The position numbers were made by a program, and so were the translations under genes. The notes under the pieces were generated by a model. That model did no database searches. It was not told where the DNA came from and worked only from the letters and a program-made list of their open reading frames with translations. This document shows, piece after piece, positions 43,550 through 55,521 of a DNA stretch of 64,000 nt (position 1 is its first letter; every line of letters starts with the position of its first letter). This DNA is from Macrothele yani (lineage: Eukaryota; Arthropoda; Arachnida; Araneae; Macrothelidae): NCBI GenBank assembly GCA_039090855.1, contig CM077011.1, positions 30,161,001 to 30,225,000 of the forward strand. Reading direction: 5' to 3'.

Positions 43550-44791
43550 TCCTCACGATCAATGAAATTTGCGCACCTATAGAAGAAAATATGCTACAGC
43601 CGTGAAACTTTGCAAATAGCTAGAGTGCGTGCTGGTATGCAAATGATCCACGTTTGGTCCGAGTGCGCATGAGTGCAACCCTCTGGTGGCGCTGCAAGCA
43701 CGAACCAGTAGCCTCATAAACCGGCATGTAGTCGATGCTCCATGAAAGCAAAATGCATCGGCCGACGTAAGTTAAAGTACAGAGTGACAAGAATGCCGAT
43801 TAGACACCAGAGACGTCGATTTACGCAACTTACGGACTTTGTGAGAGGCCTGATCATCGGGCTGGAAACCGCAGAGTGGTCGGCGCGCCGCATAGACCGC
43901 CACGTGGGTCATTCTAACCGTACCTTCTGACTGTGATGGGCGCAGTGGACATGTGACGGCACTGCCACACGGCGGAGCGGCTCCGGCCGGACCAGGAAGG
44001 CCACCGGTAGAGAGGATTGACGGATCGTGCGCCAGACACTAACAGATCCCACGGAGCACCAGGTACAATATATAGACAGACACAGCGGCTCCTGTGTGCT
44101 CACGAACCATTTCCCGACGCCTCACGGAAGCGAATCTGCGACCCGAGCGCCCCTTACGTGTGCTGCCATTAACACTGGAATATCGCCGGCTCCGTTTGCA
44201 GTGGTGCCAGGCCCGAACGACGTGGAACGCCAAAGACTAGCGACGTGTAGTGTTTATCTATTAGTGCCGCTTCGTTTTGGGGACAGATGATCATCGTGTC
44301 TGGGTCTGGAGGTCCCCGCTACAGCCCCATGTGCTCTCATTCCTGGCCGGGATTCCAGGTGCGCTACACCAGCAGGATAGCTCAGGTTGCCCTGGACTGC
44401 GTACTTCCTGTCCAGACACTTCCATGGCCTGCCCGCTCCCAGGACATGTCCCCTATTGAGCATGTGTGGGACCAGTCGAAACGCCGGCCACCGCCGTGCC
44501 TCATTATCCGGGATTTGGAGCACACCGTCCAACACGTGTAGGACAGTCTGCCGCAAGACAACATCAGGCGTCTGTTCGCTTCTATGCCGGACCGTATTGC
44601 AGCATGTATCGCCGAACGAGGCGGTACGACGCGCTATTGAAGATGACCGGTCTGCGTGCCACAGATCCCTCTGTAATTGTCTTGCAGCTGTGTTTTTGCC
44701 ATCATGTGTATCATTCATCTGTATCATCCATAAAATTTTAGTTCAATCCGATGCTACCTTCTTGGTGCGCAAATTTCATTGTCCGTGAGTG
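43550..44791 (+). mobile_element. Tc1-like element, family 'ACTCACGGACAATG'
   Basis: The left end TCCTCACGATCAATGAAATT and the complement of the right end CACTCACGGACAATGAAATT are inverted repeats with TA outside (43548-43549, 44792-44793). It is 1242 bp long. The degraded transposase reads RRRFTQLTDFVRGLIIGLET (HTH) at 43820-43880, WPARSQDMSPIEHVWDQ (third block) at 44425-44475 and LFASMPDRIAACIAERGGT at 44570-44630. The first and second Asp regions are mostly lost. Confidence 0.85.
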
Positions 44792-44981
44792 TATAAAACA
44801 AAAAGTATCGATCTTTAATAGCATTACAAACTTAAACAGTAGGCACGTCACTTCAGAAAAATCGTGTTAACGAGCCTTCTTCATTCCAGGAGCTACGAAA
44901 AGATTGAATGGGCACAATCTGTATGAAATGAGTTCGAGTTTTGTACCATGATCGCTGTAATAGGGACGTTTGATACATCAT

Positions 44982-45030
44982 ATTATCAGTAAGCAGTTCT
45001 CTGAAACTCAGAGAACTGCTTGCTGATAAT
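44982..45030. repeat. hairpin abutting a Tc1 terminus
   Basis: The arms 44982-45004 and 45008-45030 (ATTATCAGTAAGCAGTTCTC...) pair at 22 of 23 positions around AAC. The outer end overlaps the TA target of the Tc1 element that starts at 45032. Confidence 0.88.
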
Positions 45031-45031
45031 A

Positions 45032-46290
45032 CAGGGGTTGGAAAGAATAACGTGAACACCTAGGAAAAGAAGGTTTTATGTACCTAATATGGTATGTCAC
45101 CCCATTTGGCATTCGAAACCGCCTGAATCCTTCTTGGAATGGACGTATGCAAATCCTGGATGGTGGTCAGTGGGATGCTACACTATTCTTCATGCAGAAA
45201 CTGATCCAGGTCTTTTAGAAATGCAGGAGGAGGAAAACGGGATCTTTCTCTGTTTTACAACACAGACCACAGTGGCTCGATGATGTTTAAGTCTGGTGAT
45301 TGGGAAGGCCATGGGACGTGTGAAAGTTCGTCCTCATGTTCCTCAAACCATGGTTACACATTCCGAGCTCTTTGAATCGGGACGTTATCGTCTTGATAGA
45401 TGGCATCCCCTGCAGGAAACAATCCCTGAGCCATTGGATGGACTTAGTCGGCCAAAAGGGTTTCATACGCCCTGCCAGTCAACCGTCCTTTCAAAGGTGA
45501 TCAGGGGTTTTGCTGAAAACCACGATATAACCACCCAGAGCACGACAGAACCACCACCATGCTGCACTGTTGGGAGCAGACAGTTTGCTTCTGACTGTGT
45601 TTTCCACATATAAGCACGTCCAGAGGTGGGGAATAGTGTGAAGGTGGATTCATTCGACCACATTACACGCTCCCATGCATCGGCAGTCCACGTTGTATGC
45701 TCCTGGCAACACTGCCGCCGCCGTTGTGCATTCATCCGGGTCACCAGAGGTTTTGCAATAGCAGCTCTGCCATGAATATCTTGTTTATGCAGTTCACTGA
45801 GCACTGTTTTCGTTGATACTGGGGTCTGGAGATGTATATTGAGCACTGCACTAATTTTCAGCGCAGTGGTCTTATTACGGGTAACAATCCTCTTTAATGC
45901 CCTCCTGTCTCTATCAGTCATGGTCGTTTTCTGGCCGCTCTTTTGTTTCGAAACGAGGTTTTGCCACGAACACGGTATGCTGTCATTACTCTAGACACGA
46001 TAGCTCCCGATACCTTCACTGTCCTAGTGATTGTTGTCATGGAGGCACCAACAAGCCGGCCACCAACAATTAGCCCTATTTCGAAGTCCGTTAGATCGCT
46101 CATTTCATCGTCACCCTGAAAGAAATTTTGCAACAAGACACTTTAAATGCACTTAAACAGGACCTTGAGGTCCTATCCAAAGCTCTTACAGCCAAAACTT
46201 GGTGCATACCTTTGCGTATTGCAACGTACGCAGCTGCATTAAAGGTCATGTCTCTGAGTGTGGTGTTCACATTATTCTGTCCAACCCCTG
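45032..46290 (-). mobile_element. Tc1-like element (family 'CAGGGGTTG')
   Basis: The ends CAGGGGTTGGAAAGAATAAC and the complement of ATTATTCTGTCCAACCCCTG are inverted repeats, with TA at 45030-45031 and 46291-46292. It is 1259 bp long. This is the uninterrupted sister of the nested element at 11570-15995. Confidence 0.92.
45100..46136 (-). pseudogene. Tc1 transposase, two to three frames
   Basis: 46108-45918 reads MSDLTDFEIGLIVGGRLVGA (HTH) and VRGKTSFRNKRAARKRP (basic linker). The next frame (45921-45463) has MTDRDRRALKRIVTRNKTTA, TVLSELHKQDIHGRAAIAKP, RVMWSNESTFTLFPTSGRAY and GGGSVVLWVVISWFSAKP. The first catalytic Asp of the SDES motif is Asn here (SNES), so even a repaired frame would be catalytically dead. 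The C-terminal part (45100-45460) is scrambled. Confidence 0.85.
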
Positions 46291-46292
46291 TA

Positions 46293-47600
46293 TGTATGCA
46301 TAAGATATAAAACTCATATGAATAAGATTGCAGAAACATAGAAGTTTAGCATAAACAACTGCTCTTTCCAAAAACATTGTGCAACAGGAAAGACACATTT
46401 TGCGGATCAATTTAGGTAATGTCCAAGAACATGTGTATAAATAATAACGCTAATTTTACATGCTTGAGATTACATCTATATATTTAAAACACAAGGCCGT
46501 TTCTTTCTTCGATCCTGCAGCGCCACCCACTCAAGCGATTTTCATGATTTTTTTTTTCAATGAAAGCTACTGACCCAAAGATTTGTCATCGCTAATTTGT
46601 ATTGTCATAAGTAATTTTTTTTCATGTTACTATGGCATTTTCTTCATATAATCCGCCGTAAGCGGAACGATACGCAGGAAATCGGCAACTACTTGAAAGC
46701 GTTCTGATTCAATAGTACAGCCAAAAATAATAAAAAATAAACGAAATAGCCTATTTCCACCTAAAAGAAGTACTGTAAGCTCCCCAACGATGAAAGAACT
46801 ATCCAAATCCGTTCAGCAGTTTTCGAGATTAGTAAAAAAAGATCCGTATATTATCGTGAACTACTTTCTTTCACGTTGGGTGTGATCAGGATGTATGTAA
46901 ACAAAGCGGAACGATACATGGAAAATCTTAAACTACTTGAAAGCGATCTGATTCGATAGTACAGCCAAAGATAATAAAAAATAAATGAAATAGCCGATGT
47001 CCACCGGAAAGAAATAAGCTTCCCAGCGGTGAAAGAATTATCCAAATCGGTTCAGTAGTTTTCGAGATTACCTCAAACACGCAAACAAAGTTTCTCTTTT
47101 GATTGTTAGTATTAGTATAGATAAACGAAATGGCCTAGGTTAGTGTTAGTATAGATAAACGAAATGGCCTAGGTTAGTATTAGTATAGATAAACGAAATG
47201 GCCTAGGTTAGTATTTAGTATAGATAAACGACCTATGTCCACCGAAGAGAAATAAGCTTCGTAACGATGAAAAAATTACCTAAATCTGTCCAGTACTTTT
47301 CAAGATCAGTAAAAAACATTCCGTATATTATCATGAACCACTTTCTTTCACGTTGGGTGTGATCAGGTTGTATGTAACCAAAGCGGAAGGATAAGCGGAA
47401 CATCGCGAGCTACTTTAAATCGATCTGATTCGGTAGTACAGCCAAAAGTACTAAAAAATAATAAAAAATAAACGAAATAGTCTATGTCCACCGGAAAGAA
47501 ATAAGCTTCCCAACGGTGAAAGAATTATCCAAATCGGTTCAGTAGTTTTTGAGATTACCTCAAACACACAAACAAAGTTTTTCTCTTTATATATTAGTAT
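46293..47600. repeat. diverged tandem segments and a 34-bp minirepeat
   Basis: Segments containing AAGCGGAACGATAC, GATTCRATAGTACAGCCAAA, 'ATCCAAATCGGTTCAGTAG' and TTTCGAGATTACCTCAAAC are repeated from about 46669, 46909 and 47381. Between them a 34-bp unit (TAGTATAGATAAACGAAATG...) is repeated at 47115, 47149 and 47183, with a partial copy at 47218. Phrases of this kind often form the 3' ends of old non-coding repeats in arthropods. No gene is present. Confidence 0.6.
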
Positions 47601-49449
47601 AGATTATATAATGGCACCAAAACAAATTATTAAAACCAAACTGGCAAAATAAAATACATTTTTAACCCCATTGTATAGTTATGTAGACACGATATCATTT
47701 AGAGTCACTGAAAGAATGCTTCAATACTCCAATGTAAGCCCGTCAACGATGTGATAGCACATGTTTATATAATAATGAGAAATGTCATCGTTAAATCGTA
47801 TACGAGTAGTTGGAAAAATTAAAAATTAATGGGAATATTGCGAAACTTTTTGTTGTTGGTGACCCATCTTATAGACTGCCCATTAATAATTCAACCGTTT
47901 ATTATAGTTATGCATTTTATTACGATTCGTGTTAGATGACAAGAAAAAATTCAGTGACAGCTTTCTCAACGGTGCATGGCACTGGGTATGGACTAGCATA
48001 GATAAAATCAAATGAACTATTGATTTTTAGTAGGGATGGTTTGAACATTTTTCCTTCGTGCAACTTTTTGTTGGTGTTATTTCAGAAGTCTCTGACCTTC
48101 GTGTGTGCCTTACCATAAGTACAATATCAAACGCTATCATAATTTTGCCTACCCCAAGTAGCCGAGCTAAATTTTACAGGCACGAGAAGGCATTATGTTC
48201 TTCGCCGCAAGCTCTGGACAGTTTGTATTCTTTTTGCATATCAAAAGAAATGGGTGGAGAGGTGGACATTAAAATATTCTGCAGTCTAGGATTACATGTC
48301 AAAGAGGTCATGTTGTGTGTTTGTGCATATCTATTTTACTCGCCGTTCTTTTGCGAGGCGCTCCCCCATTGTAAAGCAAATGCCAATCAGAAATAAAATG
48401 AATAAGAAAGAAAATGAAAAGAGCATTTAAGCTGTGCTGTTGGGCAAACAACGCTGTGCCTTTCAAGGACGCTTTACCCTGCCACAAAGAAGGTAAGGAA
48501 GATCAAGAAGTAATTTCCTTGAGGCCCAGGCAGAGATAATGACAGATCATTCAAAGGCAGGACTTATAATATCTTATTTTGAATGCGTATCCACGCCTAC
48601 TTTACATTTCGTTGTAATGATGTGAGGTCCATTGTGACGTTCTTTGTGTTCTTTAAGAAAGGACAGAGCAACGGATTGGTTCAACAACGAAATACTATGG
48701 AAACGCCGAGCAATGAAAGAAGGAGACGGGGGCAGAAAATTTGGGATGTATAGTACCCAATTCAAAATGCCCCCCCCCCACTCCGCCGTCTGTAAATGTT
48801 CAAACCTTTTCGACTACATTTTCAGTAATGTGAGCTATTATTTCCGTTTTTGCGCACTTTAGTGTCAATTATGTTTTAAAGCAAATGTAGGCCATTTTTC
48901 TTTACCTCCAACGTTAAAATTCGGGTTTCTGTGTTTCGTAGATGTAATTAGCACATAATTGCCACTCCAAGCGTTTTTCTTCTGCAAGTTGAAGGATCTC
49001 TTTTCCCCTCATAAATTGCTTTTAATGAAGCCAGGTGCAAATCCTAAAGAAAAAGATAAGGAAAAGTGATATAAATCCGCAGCAAATGTTTGTATCAAAT
49101 AACGCTGAAGAAAAAAACATTTAAGCCGAGGTAGAACTTGGCCCGGAAATATTTAATTTGAAAATTTCCCCGGCCGAATTATTTTAAATACTGATATCAG
49201 AAGAGAATAATATTCAGTCAGCGTAATGGAAAATAACCAGAAATATTTATAAATTATAAAGAAAAGGTCTTCCTTTTCTTAAATTTCAGGGAGAAAAAAA
49301 TCTGAGATATTTGTTTGAAGTTGCTGCCATGTAATTTTTTTTATGACTAAGAAATACTCGTAAAACAATAGACGATTTACTGTATTTGGGAATAACGAAA
49401 TGTTTTCGAGAGCTTTCCAGTCTCAGGGGGCAATTATAAAGCCAATACA
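47601..49449. other. no gene seen; unique AT-rich DNA
   Basis: There are frames such as 48058-48396, but none has a recognisable domain. 48880-49320 is unique-looking and evenly composed, similar in texture to 20870-21560. A C9 run lies near 48771. Confidence 0.4.
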
Positions 49450-49522
49450 CAACCAGGGACTCGAACTCAAGCTCTCGAAGCTAGAATTTAGGTGTTTTAA
49501 CTGAAGGCCATCTAGCGCCCAA
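49450..49522 (-). repeat. tRNA-like remnant (probable SINE head)
   Basis: The minus strand reads GCGCTAGATGGCCTTCAGTT (A-box-like) and, 35 bp on, TTGAGTTCGAGTCCCTGG (B box). The acceptor stem does not close well, so this is not a working tRNA gene. Confidence 0.5.
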
Positions 49523-49794
49523 TTTCCTCTCAGAAAAAATAATAGATCTGACAGGAAATTGCTAACTTCCTTAGCTCAACCCCCCCCCAAACCAAAATTT
49601 TGTCCTATGTTCAATATCGATAGAGGTTTTCCTAATGTGGACTCACAGCTACAGGATTAACGCCCTCTATGAGTAGTTATATCGATTTTACTGCTAGCAC
49701 TGATAAATAGTTTTCGAAAATTTGTTATTTTTTCTTTTTCTTTCTTTCTTTCTGGGGATAAAATCACACAAAATGCAGAAATATAAGTAGAATA

Positions 49795-50925
49795 AAATAT
49801 ATGTTATTATTTCTCAAAAGTGTCTACTCTCGGATGATATGCAACGGTCCCATCGTTCAGTCCACTTGTCAAAGCATAGGCGAAGGCATTTTGTGGAAGC
49901 TGCTTTAGTGACCCCTGTACAGCTTGAATAACATCAGCATTTGTGTTGAATGTTGCGCCACGGAACCTCTCCTACATTGTCGGAAACAACCAGAAATCGC
50001 ACGGGGCGAGGTCAGAACGGTAAACAGGCTGTGGCATGATTTCAATACTGTATTTCGTAAGAAACTGTTGAACAAAAGCAGCCACACGTGGGCGCGCGTC
50101 ATCATGATGTATAGTCCACTTGCCTACCAGTTCCGATCGCTTAATCGATATGTATCGTCGCAGATGCTTCAGGACTGAAATGTAATACTCAGCATTGACA
50201 GTGATTTGTGAAAGTACGGCATGCTGGTAGACTACGCCTCTGTGATCAAAGAAAATTATCATCATCATCTTCCAAGCTGATCTAATTTGGCGGACTTTTT
50301 CGGAGAAGGCGAGCCTGTGTGTTTCCAGGCACTCGTTGCGCGCTTCGTGAGTGGGTCGAAATAGTGGACCCATGTTTCATCGGCAGTTATTACTGTGTTT
50401 AGAAAGTTTGGATCCTTTGCAATCATTTGTTTCTACTCATGATACACCTGAACATCCTGCTAACAATCATTCACTCCTCAAGGGATGAGGTACCCATCTG
50501 GAACGCACACGATGAAGCAGTAATTTGTCGCGTAGAATGCGGAATGCAGACGTTTTTGAAATACTAGTTGACGCCGCTACATCTTCATACGTTATTCGTC
50601 TAGTTTCTTGCAGGATTGCCCAAACAGTGTTAACAATACGCTCTGTAACAGCACTTTCAGGTCGGCCTTGCCTAGGAGCGAGTTCTGACGATAAAAGCCA
50701 TTTTTTTTTTAAATCATGATGCCATCTAAAAATAGTTCACTCACCCAAACATTTATCTTTGTAAGCTTTTTTCATTAAATCAACTGTTTCTGGAGCCGTT
50801 TTACTCAAACGATAGCAAAATTTTATCGCCCAACGCATTTCACTTCTTAGCTCTGCATCACTCACCTCCATAGCTGTATGGCAAAATGCAAACGACCTTA
50901 AGCAACTGCGCAATAATAAAATCAG
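49795..50925 (-). pseudogene. mariner transposase, frame-broken
   Basis: The minus strand, from the right: N-terminal HTH at 50737-50880 (LRSEMRWAIKFCYRLSKTAP), then after a gap IRSAWKMMMIIFFDHRGVV at about 50215-50280, TIHHDDARPRVAAFVQQFL (Asp 2) at about 50060-50115 and YRSDLAPCDFWLFPTM (Asp 3) at about 49975-50020. These are DD34D mariner blocks. A deletion or frameshift removes the first Asp region. No convincing terminal repeat was found, so the limits are approximate. Confidence 0.75.
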
Positions 50926-50941
50926 AATCGTCTGCCACGGT

Positions 50942-51330
50942 TGTAACGTATACTCTATATTCACTTTCCTTTTGATTTTACTATCTCTGGTTATTTTATT
51001 TTACTATGTAAATTATCTTCTTACTGAACGAAATATTATTTCACCCGATGAATGAGATCTGGCAATGAGTGTAAGTCATGACGTGGTGGTAGCCAGTATA
51101 TATAGGCGCGTTCATCGATAGCGAGAGAGCGTTTGTTATTGTACGGGGAGCGTTTGGTGTTGTACGGAGAGCTTTTGTTGTTATAGGGAGATCGTTTGTT
51201 GTTATACTAGAGGAGCTACGTGTTATTTGAGTAGCTGTGTGTGTTGATACCAGTTGAAGTTGATAATAAAAGGTTTTATGTAAGTACGTCTTTCTCAGTT
51301 CATAGTACTGTCAGACCTCTGTCTGGCTGT
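50942..51330. mobile_element. LTR-like sequence (same family as 12654)
   Basis: It starts TGTAACGTATACTCTATATT, the expected intact LTR start of the solo LTR at 12654. It includes a TATA-like box (GTATATATAGGCGC, about 51095) and a poly(A) signal (GATAATAAAAGG, about 51262), the order expected of an LTR promoter and terminator. Internal direct repeats (GAGAGCGTTTGTTRTTGTA) are near 51122-51195. The right terminus was not found. Confidence 0.5.
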
Positions 51331-51800
51331 TAGGTTTATTTCAATTAATATTACTAGTAACAACCAGCATAAGACTTTATTTATCCTAATTACTGCTCCA
51401 ACATTACTACCAGTTATAAGTTTGGTTAAATACTATTACTACACTACTAGCAGGAGACTTTATTCATGATCTTAATTAACTAGTAACAACAACCATTTGA
51501 ATTCACTATTTGAAGCTTAGTACAAGCATATCATTCAGTAGCAGAAGCATTATACTTAGCTCAGTAGGAAAGCTTCATTATTATCATTAGCTAGCTGGTA
51601 GAAAGAGCTTATTCATTATAATTAGCTTAGCGGAAAGCAAAATAAAGCTAATTCATTATACGGTCAATAACTTTTGCCATAGATACTTCCTTAATTCAGT
51701 TAGTCGTCTGCGTGGCTATTTCGCCAACGCCCCCCCCCCCCCCAAAAAAAATTTGTCTCAGTTTTTATGGAACGGTCTTTGTATATACGTATATATACTC
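51331..51800. other. AT-rich non-coding sequence with loose repeats
   Basis: Words such as CTAGTAACAAC, GACTTTATTCAT and TTAGCTAGC recur irregularly. A run of 14 C lies at 51730-51743, directly followed by A8. It may be the interior of the preceding LTR element, but no coding text supports that. Confidence 0.4.
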
Positions 51801-51801
51801 C

Positions 51802-52826
51802 GTGAAACCATCAGCAGTTACAATGACTTTGAAATCCTGCGGTATTGAAGATGCGTACATTAACATTATTATTAACATCTACGAAAATGCAAGTGCAAAG
51901 ATTTGGATATTTGAGGATACAGCACTAACAAAAACTGGAAAGGGAGTGAGACAAGGTGACACCATATCTCCCAAACTCTTCAATGCCACATTGCAAAATG
52001 TCTTTCAATCATTGAACTGGGAAAACAAAGGGATCAAGATAAATAGATATTATTTAACTCACGTTCGTTTTACTGATGACGTAGTCATTTTTGCAACTAC
52101 CCCTTCTGAGCTGCAGAGAATGATCCAAGAACTTGCTGACAAGAAAGAGTAAAGACGTGGGATTAAAAATGAACTTTCACAAGACAAAAGTGATGTACAA
52201 TGCTTTTACAAGAAAATAAGTTATTGATTGACGGAGAAAAGCTTGAAACAACCGTTACCTACATTTATCTTGGGCAGCAGATATCAAGTGAGGGACACAT
52301 TGACGAAGATATTAATCGCCGTATAAAACTTGGATGGAGAGCTTTTGGAAGGAACAATACAATTTTAAAGAGCAGTCTGCCACTATGTCTCAAAAGGAAA
52401 GTGTTTAATCAATGCATCCTGCCCGTGCTTACGTATGGAGCAGAGACATGGACCTTAACTAAAAAAGGCATACAAAGACTGCAGACATTTCAAAGAAGCA
52501 CGGAGAGATGCATGCTTGGTGTAACCAGGAAAGATAAAAAGTGGAACTTGTGGATAAGGAGAATGACAGGAGTGGACGACATCATGACCAGAGTGAAATT
52601 ACTGAAATGGCATTGAGCTGGAGATGTTGCCAGAAGAACTGACCGCCGATGGACAACTGAAATTTTAGACTGGATTATAAGGGACAGAAGAAGACCCCAT
52701 GAGAGATGGATGGATGAAATTCGAAAGCATGTCGGAGTGACATGGAGGAGACAGGCTCAAGTGGAGAGACACCTTCATCCAGCAATGGATTAATAATGGT
52801 TGACAATGGTGATGATGATGATATTT
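51802..52826 (+). mobile_element. RTE-type LINE, 5'-truncated, frame-broken
   Basis: It starts at codons VKPSAVTMTLKSCGIEDAY and ends in a GATGATGAT tail. Reverse-transcriptase motifs GVRQGDTISPKLFNATLQ and HVRFTDDVVIFATTPSEL are present, but the catalytic FADD is changed to FTDD, and the frame breaks at about 52150. The C-terminal text (YLGQQISSEGHIDEDINRR, LPVLTYGAETWTLT, MLGVTRKDKK) follows at 52200-52616, with a TGA replacing the Trp codon before AGD (LKWH-stop). Confidence 0.88.
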
Positions 52827-52831
52827 ATAAA

Positions 52832-54185
52832 TCATCATCATTCTCAACCATTATACACTGAAGAGCAACTGAATTAGAGATACCTGTCTAGTAACGTGTA
52901 GCACCACCTTTCGCCTTGATGACGGCGGCGATTCGTCTCGGCATGTTTTCGACAAGACACCGGAAGCGTTGGGAAGCCATACGGATCCACGACCCCTGAA
53001 CAAGCTCCCGCAGTTCAGGGAGATTTGATGGAGGGGGTCAGAGCCTCGAACATCTCTCTCGATGGCATTCCAGATGTGCTCGATGGTATTGATGTCAGGT
53101 GACCTAGGAAGCAAGGGGTGTGCCCGACTGGCTGGACCAAGGAAGCAAGGTCGCATCGGTGGAGTGTTCATCCAACCATTCGGATACAATTCGGGAGCGA
53201 TGGCACGGTGCTTTGTCTTGTTGCAGGATGAGGTCCCCAGTGGAATGTTTAATACGCACAAACGGGAGCAACTGGTCGTCCAGGATATCCCAGTAACGTT
53301 GACCTGTGAGGGACGATGTTACACATACCAGGGGTCCCATTTCAGTCCACGTAAACAGTCCCCAGACGAGAATGCCACCCACACCAGCTTGAAAAGTACC
53401 CTGCTGTTAAGAAGGATCCATCGCTTCATGTAGTTTGCGCCGTACTCGTATCCTGTCATCCGCATGTACCAACGTGAATCTCGACTCATCAGTCCAGGCA
53501 ACATTTTCCCATATGTCTAGGGTCCAGTGGCGATGTTCCATCGCCATGGTAATCTTTGCATCCTGTGATGTGCGGTCAGCAGCGGTACCCTCCTGGGACG
53601 ATGGCTTTTGTACCCCATAGCGAGGAGATGGTTCTGGATGGTGTGGCTGATTACACGTTTTTGTGCACCAGCGTTAAATTGCCGAGTGATTTCTTGCACT
53701 GCGGCCTGTTTATCTGCTGTTACAATGCGAGCTAGCCAACGATGACCCCGCTCATCCACGCGCTGTTGTCCACGGCAATTGGCCCTTGCAGGAATGGTTT
53801 TACCGGATTCGATGTACTCACGGTGCACCTGGGACACAGTGGCTCGTGAAAATCCCAGTGCCGGCACGACTTCCGAGATGGAGTGACCCATTCGTCGGGC
53901 CTCGACAATTTTCCCACGATCAAATGCGCTTAGATCCTTCGTCTTACCCATACTGCGTCCGACTCTTACTGATTTCCATCGCATCATTCCTTATATTGTC
54001 GGATCGCTGCATACGTGATGTCGTTTCCGTTTACAGGGCTGCCCACAGCGCCACATTTGCATGATGCCAGCTGTCCACTACTGGCTGAAGGTCTCCGCAA
54101 GTTTCTACCACTACTGTCTGTCTTGCGCCTGTCACCTCCATGTTACTCCGGTGTGTTTTCGAATTTCATCCATCCATCTCCCGTG
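52832..54185 (-). mobile_element. RTE LINE 3' fragment split by a Tc1
   Basis: 52832-52855 (ATCATCATTCTCAACCATTA) and 54078-54185 (CACTACTGGCTGAAGGTCTC...) are consecutive parts of an RTE 3' end as seen at 16943-17090. The LINE copy lies tail to tail with the plus-strand copy ending at 52826. It is truncated to about 130 bp. Confidence 0.8.
52856..54077 (-). mobile_element. Tc1-like element, family 'CACTGAAGAGC', one terminus lost
   Basis: The left end CACTGAAGAGCAACTGAATT follows TA at 52854-52855. At the right, the text stops at GATGCCAGCTGTC and passes directly into LINE sequence, so the roughly 25-bp terminal repeat and second TA are gone. Transposase pieces on the minus strand include SMGKTKDLSAFDRGKIVEAR (53945 downward), SHTIQNHLLAMGYKSH, MSRDSRWYM/DESRW-region, LILQQDKAPCHRSRIVSEWL (second Asp changed to DK) and RGSDPLHQISLN. 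A 21-bp inverted copy of flanking sequence sits inside it at 53116-53136. Confidence 0.87.
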
Positions 54186-54644
54186 TGTCGCTCCAGCCAG
54201 TCGGGCACACCCGATAATCCCTTTACCGAACTGCGAAAGATCCTTTGTTTTTTCCAGTGTGGTCAGCACTACTGACGAGCAGCAGTCTTAAATAGTTGTC
54301 TACTGCCTAGATCACGTGGTGACGCAGGTAACCAATCTTTTGCAGAAACGCTGCGCTAGGTAAGTGACGTTTACGTATACATCTGTACGAGATGTCTGAT
54401 TTAGTGTCCGGTGTGTGTGTAGAAATAAACAGCGTCCCAACACCCTATTAAGCTATACATGTAGTACAGCTCACAGGCGCTTCCATCATTTTGTGCACCC
54501 CTTACATAAATCTGCATGTCATTGTATCACTAATTTCGTTACAAGTAGTTCTGAAAATTGAGATTTAAACTCTTGGAAACCGTTACTATTTTCCTAAACG
54601 GGGAGATCCTTTCATCTATAATAGATAGGAGAGAAGAAATGATT

Positions 54645-54900
54645 ACCGACCGGGGGTTCAGTGGTCTAAGCGTTGGCTTCTGACCGCTTGTCAGAGATGG
54701 GTTCGGGTTCGAATCCCGGTGTGCGGTGGATAATTTAAACGTCTTACGACATTCGCTCACTACCTTCCCTGGAACTAGTGACACTATGTTAGGGACAGGC
54801 ACCTGCTTATTGCACAACAAGTTGCGCAGGGTGCATGTTACCCCCCCCCTCCCCCAAGAAAAACAATAATAAAGAAAAATGCAGACAAAAAAAAGACAAG
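54645..54900 (+). mobile_element. tRNA-derived SINE, family 1 relative, plus strand
   Basis: The head GACCGGGGGTTCAGTGGTCT (A box) with B box GGGTTCGAATCCCGG is followed by a body CTTCCCTGGAACTAGTGACA and TTAGGGACAGGCACCTGCTT, shared with family 1. It then diverges into a C-rich run (54841-54855) and an A-rich tail. It is a sister subfamily. Confidence 0.8.
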
Positions 54901-55146
54901 GGGAATCCACATTCCATCTAAATGATGTCACTGAATTCCTGGGTGCAATGAGTATGTTCTAAGAGGAAAAGTTGAAGGTCAATATTCTAAATATTTTTAA
55001 GCAAGGATGACGGATTTAACTACTATAATTAATATATAGCCAGTGCCGTTAATGCCCACCAGATGGAGGCGTCTCAGTTGCTGAGCCCATCTCACGGATT
55101 TATGATGTCAGAAGCTGACTTAAAAACACACATAGCACCATGGATT

Positions 55147-55215
55147 GTTGGCCACCGTGGTGTAAGGCTAACGCGCTCGGCTAGATATCGAGAGATCCGT
55201 ATTGAATCCGTTTGA
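55147..55215 (+). repeat. tRNA-like remnant
   Basis: CACCGTGGTGTAAGGCTAAC resembles an A box and TATTGAATCCG a worn B box, 35 bp apart. It is probably the head of another SINE. The body is not recognised. Confidence 0.45.
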
Positions 55216-55306
55216 TCGTAAATGGAAAGTGCTGTCGCTTGGAAGAGCGACTTTACGATCATACGTGGGCATCGACTAAACATTTTCTTGTGTCCAGGCT
55301 CGTGAT

Positions 55307-55521
55307 TTTATTTCTTTCTTTTTTTTTTTCTTTTTTTGACTGAAGTTTAACGACCACCGTGAGCAACTAATGGGCTATATAAGCAGTCGCCCGTTCCTAA
55401 TTGGAGAGAGCCAGTGCCGTAAGACAAACACAACATCCATGTCTTACCGAGATTCGAAACCGGACCCTTCACGAACGAATCATCATAAGCCAGCGCTTAG
55501 ACCACTGCGCCACCGGGACGG
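55307..55521 (-). mobile_element. tRNA-derived SINE, family 1, older copy
   Basis: Minus-strand copy with head GTCCCGGTGGCGCAGTGGTC and a T-rich run at 55306-55337 (A tail). The middle is deleted (GCCCGTTCCTAATT joins GGAGAGAGCC). An imperfect 13-bp duplication CCAGGYTCKTGAT flanks it (55294-55306, 55522-55534). The poor duplication and internal deletion indicate age. Confidence 0.85.

Noticed and set aside
48058..48396. 112-codon plus-strand frame
   Set aside because: No domain, no plausible signal or splice context; likely chance.
50942..51800. Complete LTR retrotransposon
   Set aside because: Only one LTR-like sequence; no second LTR, primer-binding site or gag-pol text found in the following sequence.
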